A DNA stretch of 12,681 bases, taken from the NCBI GenBank assembly GCA_036567845.1, contig DATCTT010000308.1, positions 1 through 12,681 of the forward strand, in the 5' to 3' direction. The stretch comes from MWAR01 sp036567845. GTDB taxonomy: Bacteria > Muiribacteriota > Ozemobacteria > Ozemobacterales > Ozemobacteraceae. Below are positions 1-6,634 of this stretch, in pieces. A program made the position numbers and the translations under genes. Position 1 is the stretch's first letter. The number at the start of each line of letters is the position of its first letter. Below the pieces are notes generated by a model, which had not been told where the DNA came from, ran no database searches, and worked only from the letters and a program-made list of their open reading frames with translations.

Positions 1-13
1 CGAGTGCTCCTGT

Positions 14-53
14 ATTTTCTCTGTGCCTCCGCGTCTCTGTGGTTCGTTCTTTT
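14..53 (-). repeat. Dispersed CACAGAG-type intergenic repeat fragment
   Basis: Read on the minus strand, this stretch contains ACCACAGAGACGCGGAGG followed by CACAGAGAAAA, a run of near-repeated CAGAGA/CGGAGG units. Similar strings (ACCACAGAGACACAGAGG-like) are familiar from memory as abundant intergenic repeats in many environmental bacterial genomes. No mobility gene accompanies it and only one copy is present here. It lies upstream of the ankyrin-repeat gene and may be the end of a longer element outside the window. The strand assignment is only the orientation in which the motif reads most clearly. Confidence 0.5.
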
Positions 54-198
54 CCACGCTCTGGAATATCGCTGTGAGATCCGACCCGCAGGAGGCGGGG
101 AGTGGGCCGGCGGCGCCCGGATGACGCGGTTCAGCCGGACCCGCCCATTGCGCGAAGATGGCGGATGAGTGCATCATGCGGTGGAATGAGAATGCTGT

Positions 199-204
199 GG
201 AGGA
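199..204 (+). promoter_or_regulatory. Ribosome binding site fixing the ankyrin gene start
   Basis: GGAGGA lies 7 bases before the ATG at 212. The further-upstream in-frame ATG at 158 has no comparable site, so 212 is preferred as the start of the ankyrin-repeat gene. Confidence 0.75.
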
Positions 205-211
205 ATGTTCG

Positions 212-811
212 ATGAACGAGAAATCCGTGGTTTCGGGAGAGACCATCGGCCGGCTGTTGGTGGCCGTTTCGGCAGGGCGCGAGGAAGAGGTGGCCGAACT
301 GCTGGCCGCGGGGGCGAACCCCGACGAAACCGACGCAGACGGCATCCAGACGCCCCTGCTCAATGTCTCGAAGACAGCGAACGAAGGGATTGCCCGGCGC
401 CTTCTGGCGGCCGGGGCATCGGTGAACAAGGCGAATCTCGACGGCGTCACACCGCTTCATTGGGCGGCCGCGAAGGAAAAGCTCCCCATGGCCCGCCTGT
501 TTCTCGAAGCCGGGGCGTCGATCCATGCCCTCGAGCGGGATGGCTGGACGCCGCTTCACTGGGCTGCCTTCCGTGGACACGTCGAGATGACCAGACTCTT
601 CCTCGATGCGGGGGCGGCCGTGAACCTGCCGGACAAGGATGGCTGGACTCCGCTTCACCTGGCGGCTCAGCAGGGCCATGCAGCGGCCGTGCGGTTTCTG
701 CTGGAACGGGGAGCCGATCCCTCCGTGCGCGATCTGGACGGTCGGAGGGCGGTTGACCTTGCCGAAGGCCGGGGATACCATGAGATCGTCGGGCTGCTGA
801 AAGCCCGTTGA
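212..811 (+). CDS. Ankyrin-repeat protein
   Basis: A 199-residue protein made almost wholly of about five and a half 33-residue ankyrin repeats. The best match the consensus closely: DGVTPLHWAA (78-87), DGWTPLHWAAFRGH (110-123) and DGWTPLHLAAQQGH (143-156), each followed by a hydrophobic helix and a GA turn such as LERGADP (164-170). The first two repeats are degenerate and the last is a C-terminal cap. There is no signal peptide or membrane segment, so it is probably a cytoplasmic protein-binding scaffold; its partner cannot be read from sequence. The DNA of the central repeats is also periodic (similar 30-base blocks start at 440, 539 and 638, 99 bases apart), which suggests tandem duplication. 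An upstream in-frame ATG at 158 would add 18 residues without homology. The thioredoxin-like gene follows after 31 bases. Confidence 0.93.
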   Translation: MNEKSVVSGETIGRLLVAVSAGREEEVAELLAAGANPDETDADGIQTPLLNVSKTANEGIARRLLAAGASVNKANLDGVTPLHWAAAKEKLPMARLFLEAGASIHALERDGWTPLHWAAFRGHVEMTRLFLDAGAAVNLPDKDGWTPLHLAAQQGHAAAVRFLLERGADPSVRDLDGRRAVDLAEGRGYHEIVGLLKAR

Positions 812-842
812 CGGGCCGGAAACCACTGCCGGGAGGCGTTCC

Positions 843-1103
843 ATGATAAACATCACGGTGATCAAGAACCCCGCGGGCTGCACGATGTGCGAGGAGACAG
901 CCCGCATCGTCAGTGAGGCGACGACGAAGTTTCCCGGTGAGGAGATCAAACTTGACCTGATCGCCAGCGGCACTCCGGAGGCCTCAGGCTTCGGCATCAT
1001 CACCACCCCGGTCGTGGTCATCAACCGCAAGATCTACTCGATGGGCAAGCCCGTCATCGCCGAAAAGGTGGAAGGCTGGATCCGCAGGGAACTCGGCCGA
1101 TGA
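843..1103 (+). CDS. Small thioredoxin-fold protein with CxxC motif
   Basis: An 86-residue protein with the layout of small thioredoxin/glutaredoxin-like proteins: a first beta strand (INITVIKNP), a redox motif C13-T-M-C16, a helix, and a TTP motif (54-56) that supplies the cis-proline facing the active site, followed by VVVINRKIYSMGKP, the usual beta-hairpin. There is no signal peptide, so it should be cytoplasmic. It probably performs thiol-disulfide exchange or acts as a small redox carrier; the CTMC pair differs from the CGPC of classical thioredoxin, so substrate and potential are unknown. GGGAGG at 831-836, 6 bases before the ATG, supports the start. It sits 31 bases after the ankyrin gene and 46 bases before the next gene on the same strand, consistent with one transcript. 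Confidence 0.85.
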   Translation: MINITVIKNPAGCTMCEETARIVSEATTKFPGEEIKLDLIASGTPEASGFGIITTPVVVINRKIYSMGKPVIAEKVEGWIRRELGR

Positions 1104-1149
1104 CCCCAAGAAATACCGTCTGCCCTGCCTCCAGAAAGAACGTCTGGCC

Positions 1150-1896
1150 ATGACCGGCGTGGAGCTTCTTGCCCGGGAAATAAAAAAATATCGAAGCATA
1201 TGCTATTATCCGTCCGCAGGAACGGATCTGGGCGATATTGACTTTTTCGGCTCCGGCAGGAAACGGTGGCAGGAACGCCGAGATGGCGGTCCGGCAGCTC
1301 CCGGGGCGGCGAACGACCCCGACCTGTTCATCCATACCGATATCAATTTTTACCAGGAATTTGCCGCCGGAGCCGATCTGGCACCTGCCGAGTGCGGCAT
1401 CCACGGGGCCTCCGAAGTGGTGTCGTTCCGCGAACTGCCGCCCCTCGAGGCTCCAAACGCGATCTGCGATAATTTCGTATATAGTGGAAAATGTTTCGAA
1501 TACCGGCTGCGCGTCTGGGGCGTGGAGAAAACGAAAACGCTGATCTTTTGTCTCTGCGAAAACGAGGCGCTCGTATCGAAGGTCTTTCTTGCCCATGGCA
1601 TCCGCGTCCCGTTCATCTGGTCCCGCAACTGGGCGGGTGGGAAAACCCAGGGGACGTGGCTGGCGAACGTCCTCGACAGGCTCGGCACGAGGAAGCTCTA
1701 CACCGACTGGCTCTGCATCCCCGGCCAGCGGGGCGAGCCGCGCAACGGCCTGGTCGGCGAGAAGTATCCCGAGCTGATGGTTCCGGCCCGTGTAAAGCTC
1801 GTCCGGAACGACGATATACACTGGATCGAAGAGGGCGCGCACGGCTGGCTCGAGGAGTTCGACGTCGTTCCCTGCGGGGTCACTCAGCCGGTGTGA
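1150..1896 (+). CDS. Uncharacterised protein with YYPSAGTD and IHTD motifs
   Basis: I do not recognise a named family for this 248-residue soluble protein. Visible features are YYPSAGTDLGDIDFF (19-33), a hydrophobic strand followed by acidic residues, and DLFIHTDINFY (58-68), which again ends in a strand with His and Asp. There is a region rich in W and G at 157-171 (WSRNWAGGKTQGTW) and a C-terminal half with scattered Cys (106, 115, 134, 136, 189, 242). A YPSAG-x-D then HTD arrangement resembles conserved motifs of a few uncharacterised protein families, but I cannot name one with certainty. The residues 40-56 loop is Ala/Gly/Pro-rich. The ATG at 1150 has only a weak ribosome site, so a non-ATG start slightly upstream cannot be excluded. 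Its stop lies inside the convergent nuclease gene's end (17-base overlap). Confidence 0.75.
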   Translation: MTGVELLAREIKKYRSICYYPSAGTDLGDIDFFGSGRKRWQERRDGGPAAPGAANDPDLFIHTDINFYQEFAAGADLAPAECGIHGASEVVSFRELPPLEAPNAICDNFVYSGKCFEYRLRVWGVEKTKTLIFCLCENEALVSKVFLAHGIRVPFIWSRNWAGGKTQGTWLANVLDRLGTRKLYTDWLCIPGQRGEPRNGLVGEKYPELMVPARVKLVRNDDIHWIEEGAHGWLEEFDVVPCGVTQPV

Positions 1897-3196
1897 TCAG
1901 CGAAAGCCGGTCCGGGTTTTCCCCCCAGATTTCGCGGGGTATGACCGCTTCTGCCTGCTCCTCGCAGGGATCGCTCAGAGCCCAGAAAAAATCGAGGCCT
2001 GTGGCCTGCTCGATATCGTCCACGCTGGTCAGAAACTGTTCCAGGGGCTCTCGCCCGCTAACGGTCTGCGGAACACGGAATGCCAGCATGCGGACGGTTC
2101 CTGCCTCCTCGTCGAGAAGGATCTTGTAAAGCTCGTCCGGAATTTCCACGTCGGATGAACCGGACAGCATCTCTCGCCGGCTGTCGAAAATGGGACCGGT
2201 GAGGATATACAGATGGTCGAACCGGTCGGCGAGGTCTTCTTCGAGCCGCTCCAGCCGTTGCCAGAGGTTGCGGTTAAGCGCGGGCCGCTGCGGCACGATG
2301 TTTGACATCAAAAAGGTTTCGCGTTGCGCCTCGGCTCCGAACCTTCGGGCGATGGCCGCGTTGGGCGCGAGATGGCCCCGGTCGAATCCGGAGTGCGTGT
2401 ATTCCCCTGGCTTCACGGCCTCCTTAAGACGGGGGTCAGGAAAAAACGATTTGGGCCGGGGCAGGGAACCGCCCGGCAGTGCCCTGTCCAGACGATAGCC
2501 GACCCACAGGGCTTCGCGGCGCATTCTCGAGTAGCCGGTAGCATATGCCCGATTATACAGGGTTTCGAAGCCGACGTCCGGGCGCATCGCCCGCGGCTTC
2601 CCGGCGAAGATGAGATTGTTCTCGCCGAGGGTCTGCCGGTAGGCTTCGCCTTCGCCTGCCGGTCCCGGTGGAAGAGACACGGCCGGTTCCGGGAGGGCGG
2701 GGAGGGCTGGAAGGAGAGCGGTGGGCTGTGAAGCCGGGATCGGCGCGCGGGAGATCGAGAGCGGGATGGGGATGACCTGCGGATGCCGAAGAGGCGTTCC
2801 TGACGCTGCCGGAAGCCGGACGGCCTGGATGGTGTGGGTCGCCGGAAGGGAAGGCTGCGTGACCAGGGCCGGAGGAGCCCCTGCCGCCTCTGTTCTGGGC
2901 CGCGCCGGCCGTTTCTGGAAAAGCTCCTCGATCGACTCCCGCCAGGTGATGAGACAGCCGGCAAGAACGACCAGCAGCACCAGGCCTGCCAGCAGGACAT
3001 ACGGAACCGTGCGGTCCGGCGGGGCCGGTTTCCGCCTGAGCGAATTCCGACGCTCCACGCGGATGGCCGGATCCAGCGGAAGCTGCCAGCCCTGCGGCCC
3101 CTTTTTGACCAGGGGGAGACGCGGTTGCCCGGGGGAGCCGGAATGATTTCGGGATCCGTTGGGCGGCGGCTTCGGGCCGGGCAGATCGGATGTCAT
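1880..3196 (-). CDS. Membrane-anchored DNA/RNA non-specific endonuclease (NUC1 family)
   Basis: A 438-residue protein. Residues 1-63 are basic and Pro-rich, 64-85 form one hydrophobic segment (VPYVLLAGLVLLVVLAGC), about 95-180 is an Ala/Pro-rich linker, and about 190-430 is a NUC1 nuclease domain. The catalytic motif FDRGHLAPN (271-279) is intact, with general-base H275; LNRNLW (307-312) supplies the expected metal-binding Asn (N308), and YILTGPIF (330-337) is a typical core strand. The family cuts DNA and RNA with Mg2+. The basic N-terminus implies an N-in, C-out anchor, placing the catalytic domain outside the cytoplasmic membrane, as in pneumococcal EndA. LAGC at 78-81 also resembles a lipobox, though the long N-terminus argues against a lipoprotein. 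ATG 3196 is preferred to a TTG at 3280, but its GGAGG is only one base upstream, so the start is uncertain. Confidence 0.9.
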   Translation of the reverse strand: MTSDLPGPKPPPNGSRNHSGSPGQPRLPLVKKGPQGWQLPLDPAIRVERRNSLRRKPAPPDRTVPYVLLAGLVLLVVLAGCLITWRESIEELFQKRPARPRTEAAGAPPALVTQPSLPATHTIQAVRLPAASGTPLRHPQVIPIPLSISRAPIPASQPTALLPALPALPEPAVSLPPGPAGEGEAYRQTLGENNLIFAGKPRAMRPDVGFETLYNRAYATGYSRMRREALWVGYRLDRALPGGSLPRPKSFFPDPRLKEAVKPGEYTHSGFDRGHLAPNAAIARRFGAEAQRETFLMSNIVPQRPALNRNLWQRLERLEEDLADRFDHLYILTGPIFDSRREMLSGSSDVEIPDELYKILLDEEAGTVRMLAFRVPQTVSGREPLEQFLTSVDDIEQATGLDFFWALSDPCEEQAEAVIPREIWGENPDRLSLITPAE

Positions 3197-3211
3197 GCCT
3201 CCATCTAACCA

Positions 3212-3233
3212 TGTTTTCACGGCGGGTGAAACA
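3212..3233. promoter_or_regulatory. Inverted repeat between divergent nuclease genes (possible operator)
   Basis: TGTTTTCAC, then 5 bases, then GTGAAACA: a nearly perfect dyad with one extra T in the left arm. It lies in the 107-base space between the divergent starts (3196 minus, 3304 plus), where a regulator or paired promoters would be expected. It could instead be a chance dyad. Confidence 0.35.
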
Positions 3234-3303
3234 GTTTTGTGGCCGGGCTGGAGGGCGGTTCGGCATTGCGCCACGGGCAAGAGAGGGCTACCATGTCCCG
3301 GTC

Positions 3304-3918
3304 ATGAGAAAAACCGCACCATGTAAAGCTGAAACGGAGCTGCTGGAGCCCTTTACTGGGATCTCCACAGACCGCATTTCCACCCCGGCACTGCCGGAGC
3401 AGTTCGCGTCGGCCGTGGCCGAGATCCGGGCTGCCGGTGTCGTGGGTTTCGATACCGAGACGAAGCCGGTTTTCGCAAAGGGCGTGGTCCGGCCGGGGCC
3501 GGATATCGTCCAGTTTGCCACCGGGGACAGGGCGTTCATCTTCCAGGCGCAGCGGCCCGAATGCCGGCCGTTTCTCGCGGAGGTTCTGGGGGCCGGGGAG
3601 GTTCTCAAGGTCGGGTTCGATCTCCGGGAAGACCGGGCGCTGCTCCGCCGCTGGTGCGGGCTGGAAGCGAAGGCGGTGCTCGATCTCGGCTCCGTTTTCC
3701 GGAAGAAGGGATATCGAAACACCATCGGCGTCCGGGCCGCCGTCGGGCTCCTCCTGGGGCAGAATTTCCGCAAGGCGAAGCACGTGACGACCTCCGACTG
3801 GTCCCGTTCGCAACTCTCCCCGACGCAGCTTGCCTATGCCGCCAACGATGCCTACGCTGCGCTGATGGTCTGGATAGCCCTCGGCAGACCGACACCGACG
3901 TCACCCCAGAAAATATGA
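3304..3918 (+). CDS. RNase D-like 3'-5' exonuclease domain protein
   Basis: A 204-residue protein that is essentially one DnaQ/DEDDy exonuclease domain. The Exo I motif is VGFDTET (47-53; D50, E52), Exo II is KVGFDLREDRALL (102-114; D110), and Exo III is YAANDAYA (178-185), with Tyr178 and Asp182 giving the DEDDy form. All four acidic metal ligands are therefore present. SDWSRSQLSPTQ just before Exo III matches the usual helix of RNase D and WRN-exonuclease-like proteins. It probably removes nucleotides from the 3' end of RNA or DNA in the cytoplasm; substrate preference is not readable. There is no HRDC domain, so it is shorter than true RNase D. The frame is open to 3190, but ATG 3304 fits the start of the domain and leaves room for promoters. 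It is divergent from the NUC1 nuclease. Confidence 0.88.
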   Translation: MRKTAPCKAETELLEPFTGISTDRISTPALPEQFASAVAEIRAAGVVGFDTETKPVFAKGVVRPGPDIVQFATGDRAFIFQAQRPECRPFLAEVLGAGEVLKVGFDLREDRALLRRWCGLEAKAVLDLGSVFRKKGYRNTIGVRAAVGLLLGQNFRKAKHVTTSDWSRSQLSPTQLAYAANDAYAALMVWIALGRPTPTSPQKI

Positions 3919-3952
3919 CATCGCCGGGCATCCGCTGTGATGCCCGGCGATG
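3919..3952. terminator. Strong hairpin between convergent genes
   Basis: A 13-bp perfect stem (CATCGCCGGGCAT, 8-base loop, ATGCCCGGCGATG) begins at the base after the exonuclease stop and lies 30 bases beyond the transporter stop. On the minus strand it is followed by CATATTTTCTGG, a short U-rich tract, so it best fits as the transporter's terminator. The plus-strand side has no T run but may also be served. Confidence 0.65.
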
Positions 3953-3982
3953 AAAGAATATTCGTAAGTCTATAAATATTCG

Positions 3983-5533
3983 TCAGGAACCGGTTCTGGC
4001 AGACTCCGCTGCCGCCTGCTGGTGGCGCTTCTTTTCGAAGACAACGTCGTAGGCGAGCATTCCGAGCATCGAGAGAATGCCGACGGCGGCGAACACGAAC
4101 CAGATCCGCTCCGGATGGTAGGTCGAGAAAAGGAACTGCGTTGTCTCCTGGACCGTCTGGTGGTTCAGCGCCTTGCCCAGCATCGGCAGGACCTGGTCGA
4201 CGGGGAGCTGGGAAACGGCGTCCTTCGCCATGTTTAGGTGCTCGACCAGATACTGCCGCGCCAGCGTGGTCTTGTCGCCGTAATACTGGTAGATTGGGCC
4301 GGCCAGGCTGCTGCCCAGCATCCAGCCGATCCCCTGGGGGAAGTTTACGTAGCCCATGTACAGGCCTTTCTTCCCGGGGGGGGCGAGCATCGACAGATAC
4401 TCGCTCTTGCGCGGGCTGGCAATCATCTCGCCGATCGCGAAGACGAAAATGCCCAGCGCGCAGATCCAGACGCTGCGGGTGTATCCGGCGACCACGAGGC
4501 CGGCGCTCGCGATGAAGATGCCGAGGATCATGCCGGCCACGGGCCGCATCCTTCCGAAGATCCAGCCGATCGGCAGCATGAGGAAGATGATCGCGAACGC
4601 ATCGAGATTGATGAGCCACTCGGCGGGAATCTGCTGGCCACCCTGGCCGAGGGTGACCCAGTTCGCCTTCCCCAGCAGATTGCCGAAGAACGTGACGGCC
4701 GGTGCCGTATCGACCCAATCAGTGATGAAGTTCGGAAGCAGATCGAACAGCTGCATGAACATCAGCCAGAAACCCGAGAAGACGGCCAGGAACATCATCA
4801 GCGGCGGATCGAACAGATTCTTCAGTGAACGGAACAGTACCTGCCAGAATTCTTTGAATATTCGTGCGAATTTTTCGCTGATGCTCTTGTCGTCGTGCGC
4901 CAGCTGCGTGTGCCCCCGATCGGGCTCCTCGAAGAGAAACAGGGCGAGGAAGTTCAGAGAATGGATGCTGGCGCTCGTGATGAACACATACTTCCAGCTC
5001 ATGAGGCGCAGATACCCGGCGATCAGAGGCCCGGTGAAGCCGCCGATGTTGACGATCATGTAGAAAAAGCTCCAGCCGAGCGTCGCGTTCTCCCTGGTTG
5101 TCGAGTTGGCGAGAATCCCCTGGATTCCCGGCTTGAACACCGCCGTGCCGGTCGCGACCATCATGCAGGCGAAAAAGAACGGCCAGTAGCCGCTTACCAG
5201 GGCCATGCTGATGTACCCTATCACGGAAACGGCGATCGCGAACGCGACGGTGCGCTTGTGGCCGTAATGGTCGGCATGGCCGCCGATGACGGTCGGGAGC
5301 AGTGACTGGAAGGCCGCCCACCAGAAAAAGATGTTCGCTTTCTGCAGATGCGAGAACTCGAGTCCGCCGACGGTTGCTGCGGCCACCATGTAGACGGCGA
5401 TGCCGCCACGCACACCGTAGTAGGCCCACCGTTCGAGCAGTTCAATGACGTTCGAGCACCAGAAGGCGCGCGTGAAACTGGTGAAGATCTGGAAAAAACT
5501 CCGTGGAGCGTCCGCTGGGGTGGCACTTGTCAT
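3983..5533 (-). CDS. POT/PTR2-like MFS transporter (proton-coupled oligopeptide-type)
   Basis: A 516-residue integral membrane protein with roughly 12-14 hydrophobic segments. It has the POT-family signatures: ELLERWAYYG (31-40) matches the ExxER proton-coupling motif of TM1; GTAVFKPGIQG (129-139) carries the TM4 lysine (K134); FFYMIVNIGG (156-165) matches the PTR2 signature FYxxINxG; and GEMIASP (368-374) carries the TM10 glutamate (E369). The family imports di- and tripeptides or related small solutes with protons across the cytoplasmic membrane; substrate is not certain here. A hydrophilic stretch of about 60 residues (416-475) between the last two membrane segments is longer than I would expect. 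AGGA, 6 bases before the ATG, supports the start. It reads away from the response regulator and ends at the 3919-3952 hairpin. Confidence 0.88.
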   Translation of the reverse strand: MTSATPADAPRSFFQIFTSFTRAFWCSNVIELLERWAYYGVRGGIAVYMVAAATVGGLEFSHLQKANIFFWWAAFQSLLPTVIGGHADHYGHKRTVAFAIAVSVIGYISMALVSGYWPFFFACMMVATGTAVFKPGIQGILANSTTRENATLGWSFFYMIVNIGGFTGPLIAGYLRLMSWKYVFITSASIHSLNFLALFLFEEPDRGHTQLAHDDKSISEKFARIFKEFWQVLFRSLKNLFDPPLMMFLAVFSGFWLMFMQLFDLLPNFITDWVDTAPAVTFFGNLLGKANWVTLGQGGQQIPAEWLINLDAFAIIFLMLPIGWIFGRMRPVAGMILGIFIASAGLVVAGYTRSVWICALGIFVFAIGEMIASPRKSEYLSMLAPPGKKGLYMGYVNFPQGIGWMLGSSLAGPIYQYYGDKTTLARQYLVEHLNMAKDAVSQLPVDQVLPMLGKALNHQTVQETTQFLFSTYHPERIWFVFAAVGILSMLGMLAYDVVFEKKRHQQAAAESARTGS

Positions 5534-5562
5534 GATGTGTCCTGTTCAAAGATGATGGAAGA

Positions 5563-5592
5563 GGTATACCCCATCCGAAGAACGATCGTCCA
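5563..5592 (-). promoter_or_regulatory. Possible sigma-70 promoter of the transporter
   Basis: On the minus strand TGGACG (5592-5587), 18 bases, then TATACC (5568-5563). Each hexamer matches the consensus at 4 of 6 positions. The predicted start would give a leader of about 22 bases before the ATG at 5533, with room for its AGGA site. Confidence 0.4.
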
Positions 5593-5674
5593 CCGGTTCC
5601 GCCCCGCCCACCGGCTTTACCGATGAGCCGAGGAAGCCCCTCGGCACTGACGATGAAACCGACCCGGAGCCTGG

Positions 5675-5703
5675 TTGCACCCCGCATGGGAATGGAATAT
5701 CAT
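5675..5703 (+). promoter_or_regulatory. Likely sigma-70 promoter of the response regulator
   Basis: TTGCAC (5675-5680), exactly 17 bases, then TATCAT (5698-5703; 5 of 6 to consensus). Transcription would start near 5710, leaving a leader of about 45 bases before ATG 5755, which has AGGTGA 6 bases upstream. Confidence 0.55.
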
Positions 5704-5754
5704 AGGGAAAAGCCTTCAACAAAGAGAATGGAAGGCAGATGCAGGTGAGAGATC

Positions 5755-6399
5755 ATGAGCCCATACAGAATCATTCTGGCCGATGATCATCGGATGTTCC
5801 GGGAATGTCTCAGGAGCCTCATCGAGGGAAACGGGGATCTGTGTATCGTTGGGGAGACTGGAGACGGCCGGCAGCTCGAGGCCCTTCTGCAGGTGACCCC
5901 GTGCGACCTTGTGATCACGGACATCGCCATGCCCGAGATGGACGGCCTGACAGCTCTGCGCGAGATCAGGAGCCGGTATCCGGACGTGCGAGTCCTCATT
6001 CTTTCGATGTTCAACGACTTTGAACACTTCGAACAGGCGAAAATCCTGGGCGCGGCCGGATTCCTTACGAAGAGCGATGCCGCCCAGGACGCCCTCCTCG
6101 CCATCCGGTCGATCAGGGAGGGGAAATTGTACGTCTCCCCCTCCGTGACCCGGCTTCTCGGCGAGCGCCAGATTCGGCTGATGAGCCAGTCCGGCACGCC
6201 GTCCCTGGAGCTGTTGACGCGGCGCGAAGCGCAAATCCTGAAAATGATTGCCCGCGGGAAGACCAGCCGCGGCATTGCGGAGGAACTTCATATCAGCAGA
6301 TATACCGTTGAAAACCACCGCGCCAACATGATGAAAAAGCTGGGCATCAGCAACGTGGTTGGCCTGCTCCGGTACGCCCTCGAAAAGGGTCTTGCCTGA
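5755..6399 (+). CDS. NarL/LuxR-family response regulator
   Basis: A 214-residue two-domain transcription regulator. The receiver (about 3-120) has acidic residues D10 and D11, phospho-acceptor D56 in DLVITDIAMPEMDG, the switch Ser84 in LILSMF, and K106 in FLTKSD. After a short linker, residues 152-214 form the LuxR-type helix-turn-helix: LTRREAQILKMIARGKT, then IAEELHISRYTVENHRANM and KKLGISN. Phosphorylation by a histidine kinase is expected to promote dimerisation and DNA binding. NarL-type regulators normally partner HisKA_3 kinases, and such a kinase is encoded at 6909-8903, so that is the natural candidate although it is on the other strand and two genes away. A good promoter (5675-5703) and ribosome site precede it, and a terminator hairpin follows at 6563-6607. 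Confidence 0.95.
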   Translation: MSPYRIILADDHRMFRECLRSLIEGNGDLCIVGETGDGRQLEALLQVTPCDLVITDIAMPEMDGLTALREIRSRYPDVRVLILSMFNDFEHFEQAKILGAAGFLTKSDAAQDALLAIRSIREGKLYVSPSVTRLLGERQIRLMSQSGTPSLELLTRREAQILKMIARGKTSRGIAEELHISRYTVENHRANMMKKLGISNVVGLLRYALEKGLA

Positions 6400-6454
6400 A
6401 TGGCGTGAAAATAGTGACTTTCCACTAGAAATCTGGAAGTACAGCGGGATGTTT

Positions 6455-6571
6455 TCCCCCGGGGGCATCGGGTATGCTTGTGGTGGGTGAAAGTGAGAGA
6501 CACCCGCGAAGTGATGTGAGGTTTCTGAGTTTCCCGGCGCAGAAGAGACATGCCGGGCCGTGAAACCCCCG
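6455..6571 (+). ncRNA. Candidate structured leader or 3' UTR with competing folds
   Basis: This noncoding stretch between the response regulator and the rubredoxin contains several pairings. CCCCCGGGGG (6456-6465) is self-complementary. GTGGGTG/CACCCGC (6483-6489/6501-6507) forms a stem with one wobble and an 11-base loop. CCCGGC/GCCGGG (6533-6538/6552-6557) is flanked by GTTT (6529-6532), which can pair with AAAC at 6563-6566, or by GGTTTC (6520-6525), which can pair with GAAACC at 6562-6567. These last pairings, and CGGGGG (6460-6465) with CCCCCG (6566-6571), would occupy the left arm of the terminator at 6563-6607. I could not match it to a riboswitch class that I know. An ordinary 3' UTR is the simpler reading. 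Confidence 0.3.
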
Positions 6572-6607
6572 CTCCCATTCCGGCCAGGATCCGAAACGGG
6601 GGTTTTT
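6563..6607 (+). terminator. Rho-independent terminator between regulator and rubredoxin
   Basis: AAACCCCCG (6563-6571) pairs with CGGGGGTTT (6597-6605), and the T tract TTTTT (6603-6607) follows. The 25-base loop contains a minor TTCCGG/CCGAA pairing. It ends response-regulator transcripts, or acts as an attenuator 52 bases before the rubredoxin ATG. Confidence 0.65.
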
Positions 6608-6634
6608 GTCGGTGGAAACTGAAAAATATAGATA
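6606..6634 (+). promoter_or_regulatory. Possible rubredoxin promoter in AT-rich tract
   Basis: TTGTCG (6606-6611), 17 bases, then TAGATA (6629-6634), with the alternative TATAGA at 6627-6632. The AT-rich run stands out in otherwise GC-rich DNA immediately after the terminator. The weak -35 match keeps confidence low. Confidence 0.35.

Noticed and set aside
440..737. Tandem repeats mistaken for a noncoding or CRISPR array
   Set aside because: The 99-base period is exactly 33 codons and encodes ankyrin repeats; there are no unique spacers.
131..1030. 299-codon minus-strand open frame opposite the ankyrin and thioredoxin-like genes
   Set aside because: Low-complexity, Arg/Pro/Gly-rich product without family motifs. 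It opposes two genes with clear domains and ribosome sites; long antisense frames are common in GC-rich DNA.
1054..1842. 262-codon minus-strand open frame opposite the unknown gene
   Set aside because: No recognisable domain, while the plus-strand frame has strand-like hydrophobic patterns, strong motifs and operon placement. This is less secure than other shadow calls because the plus-strand product is itself unrecognised.
3197..3280. TTG start at 3280 for the NUC1 nuclease
   Set aside because: It adds 28 residues with no recognisable function and runs through the divergent promoter region. ATG 3196 is preferred, although its ribosome spacing is poor.
3190..3303. ATG 3190 as the exonuclease start
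   Set aside because: It would overlap the divergent nuclease start and its extra 38 residues do not belong to the exonuclease domain; ATG 3304 fits better.
3852..4718. 288-codon minus-strand frame within the transporter
   Set aside because: Arg/Pro/Gly-rich shadow of the POT-like gene, whose own frame carries all family motifs.
5627..5645. GCCGAGG/CCTCGGC hairpin in the transporter-regulator intergenic region
   Set aside because: A 7-bp stem with no T tract, upstream of both divergent promoters; no role is supported.
6483..6525. Resemblance of TGAGA and ACCC strings to a TPP riboswitch
   Set aside because: The order and spacing of the conserved THI-element blocks are missing, and rubredoxin is not a thiamine gene.
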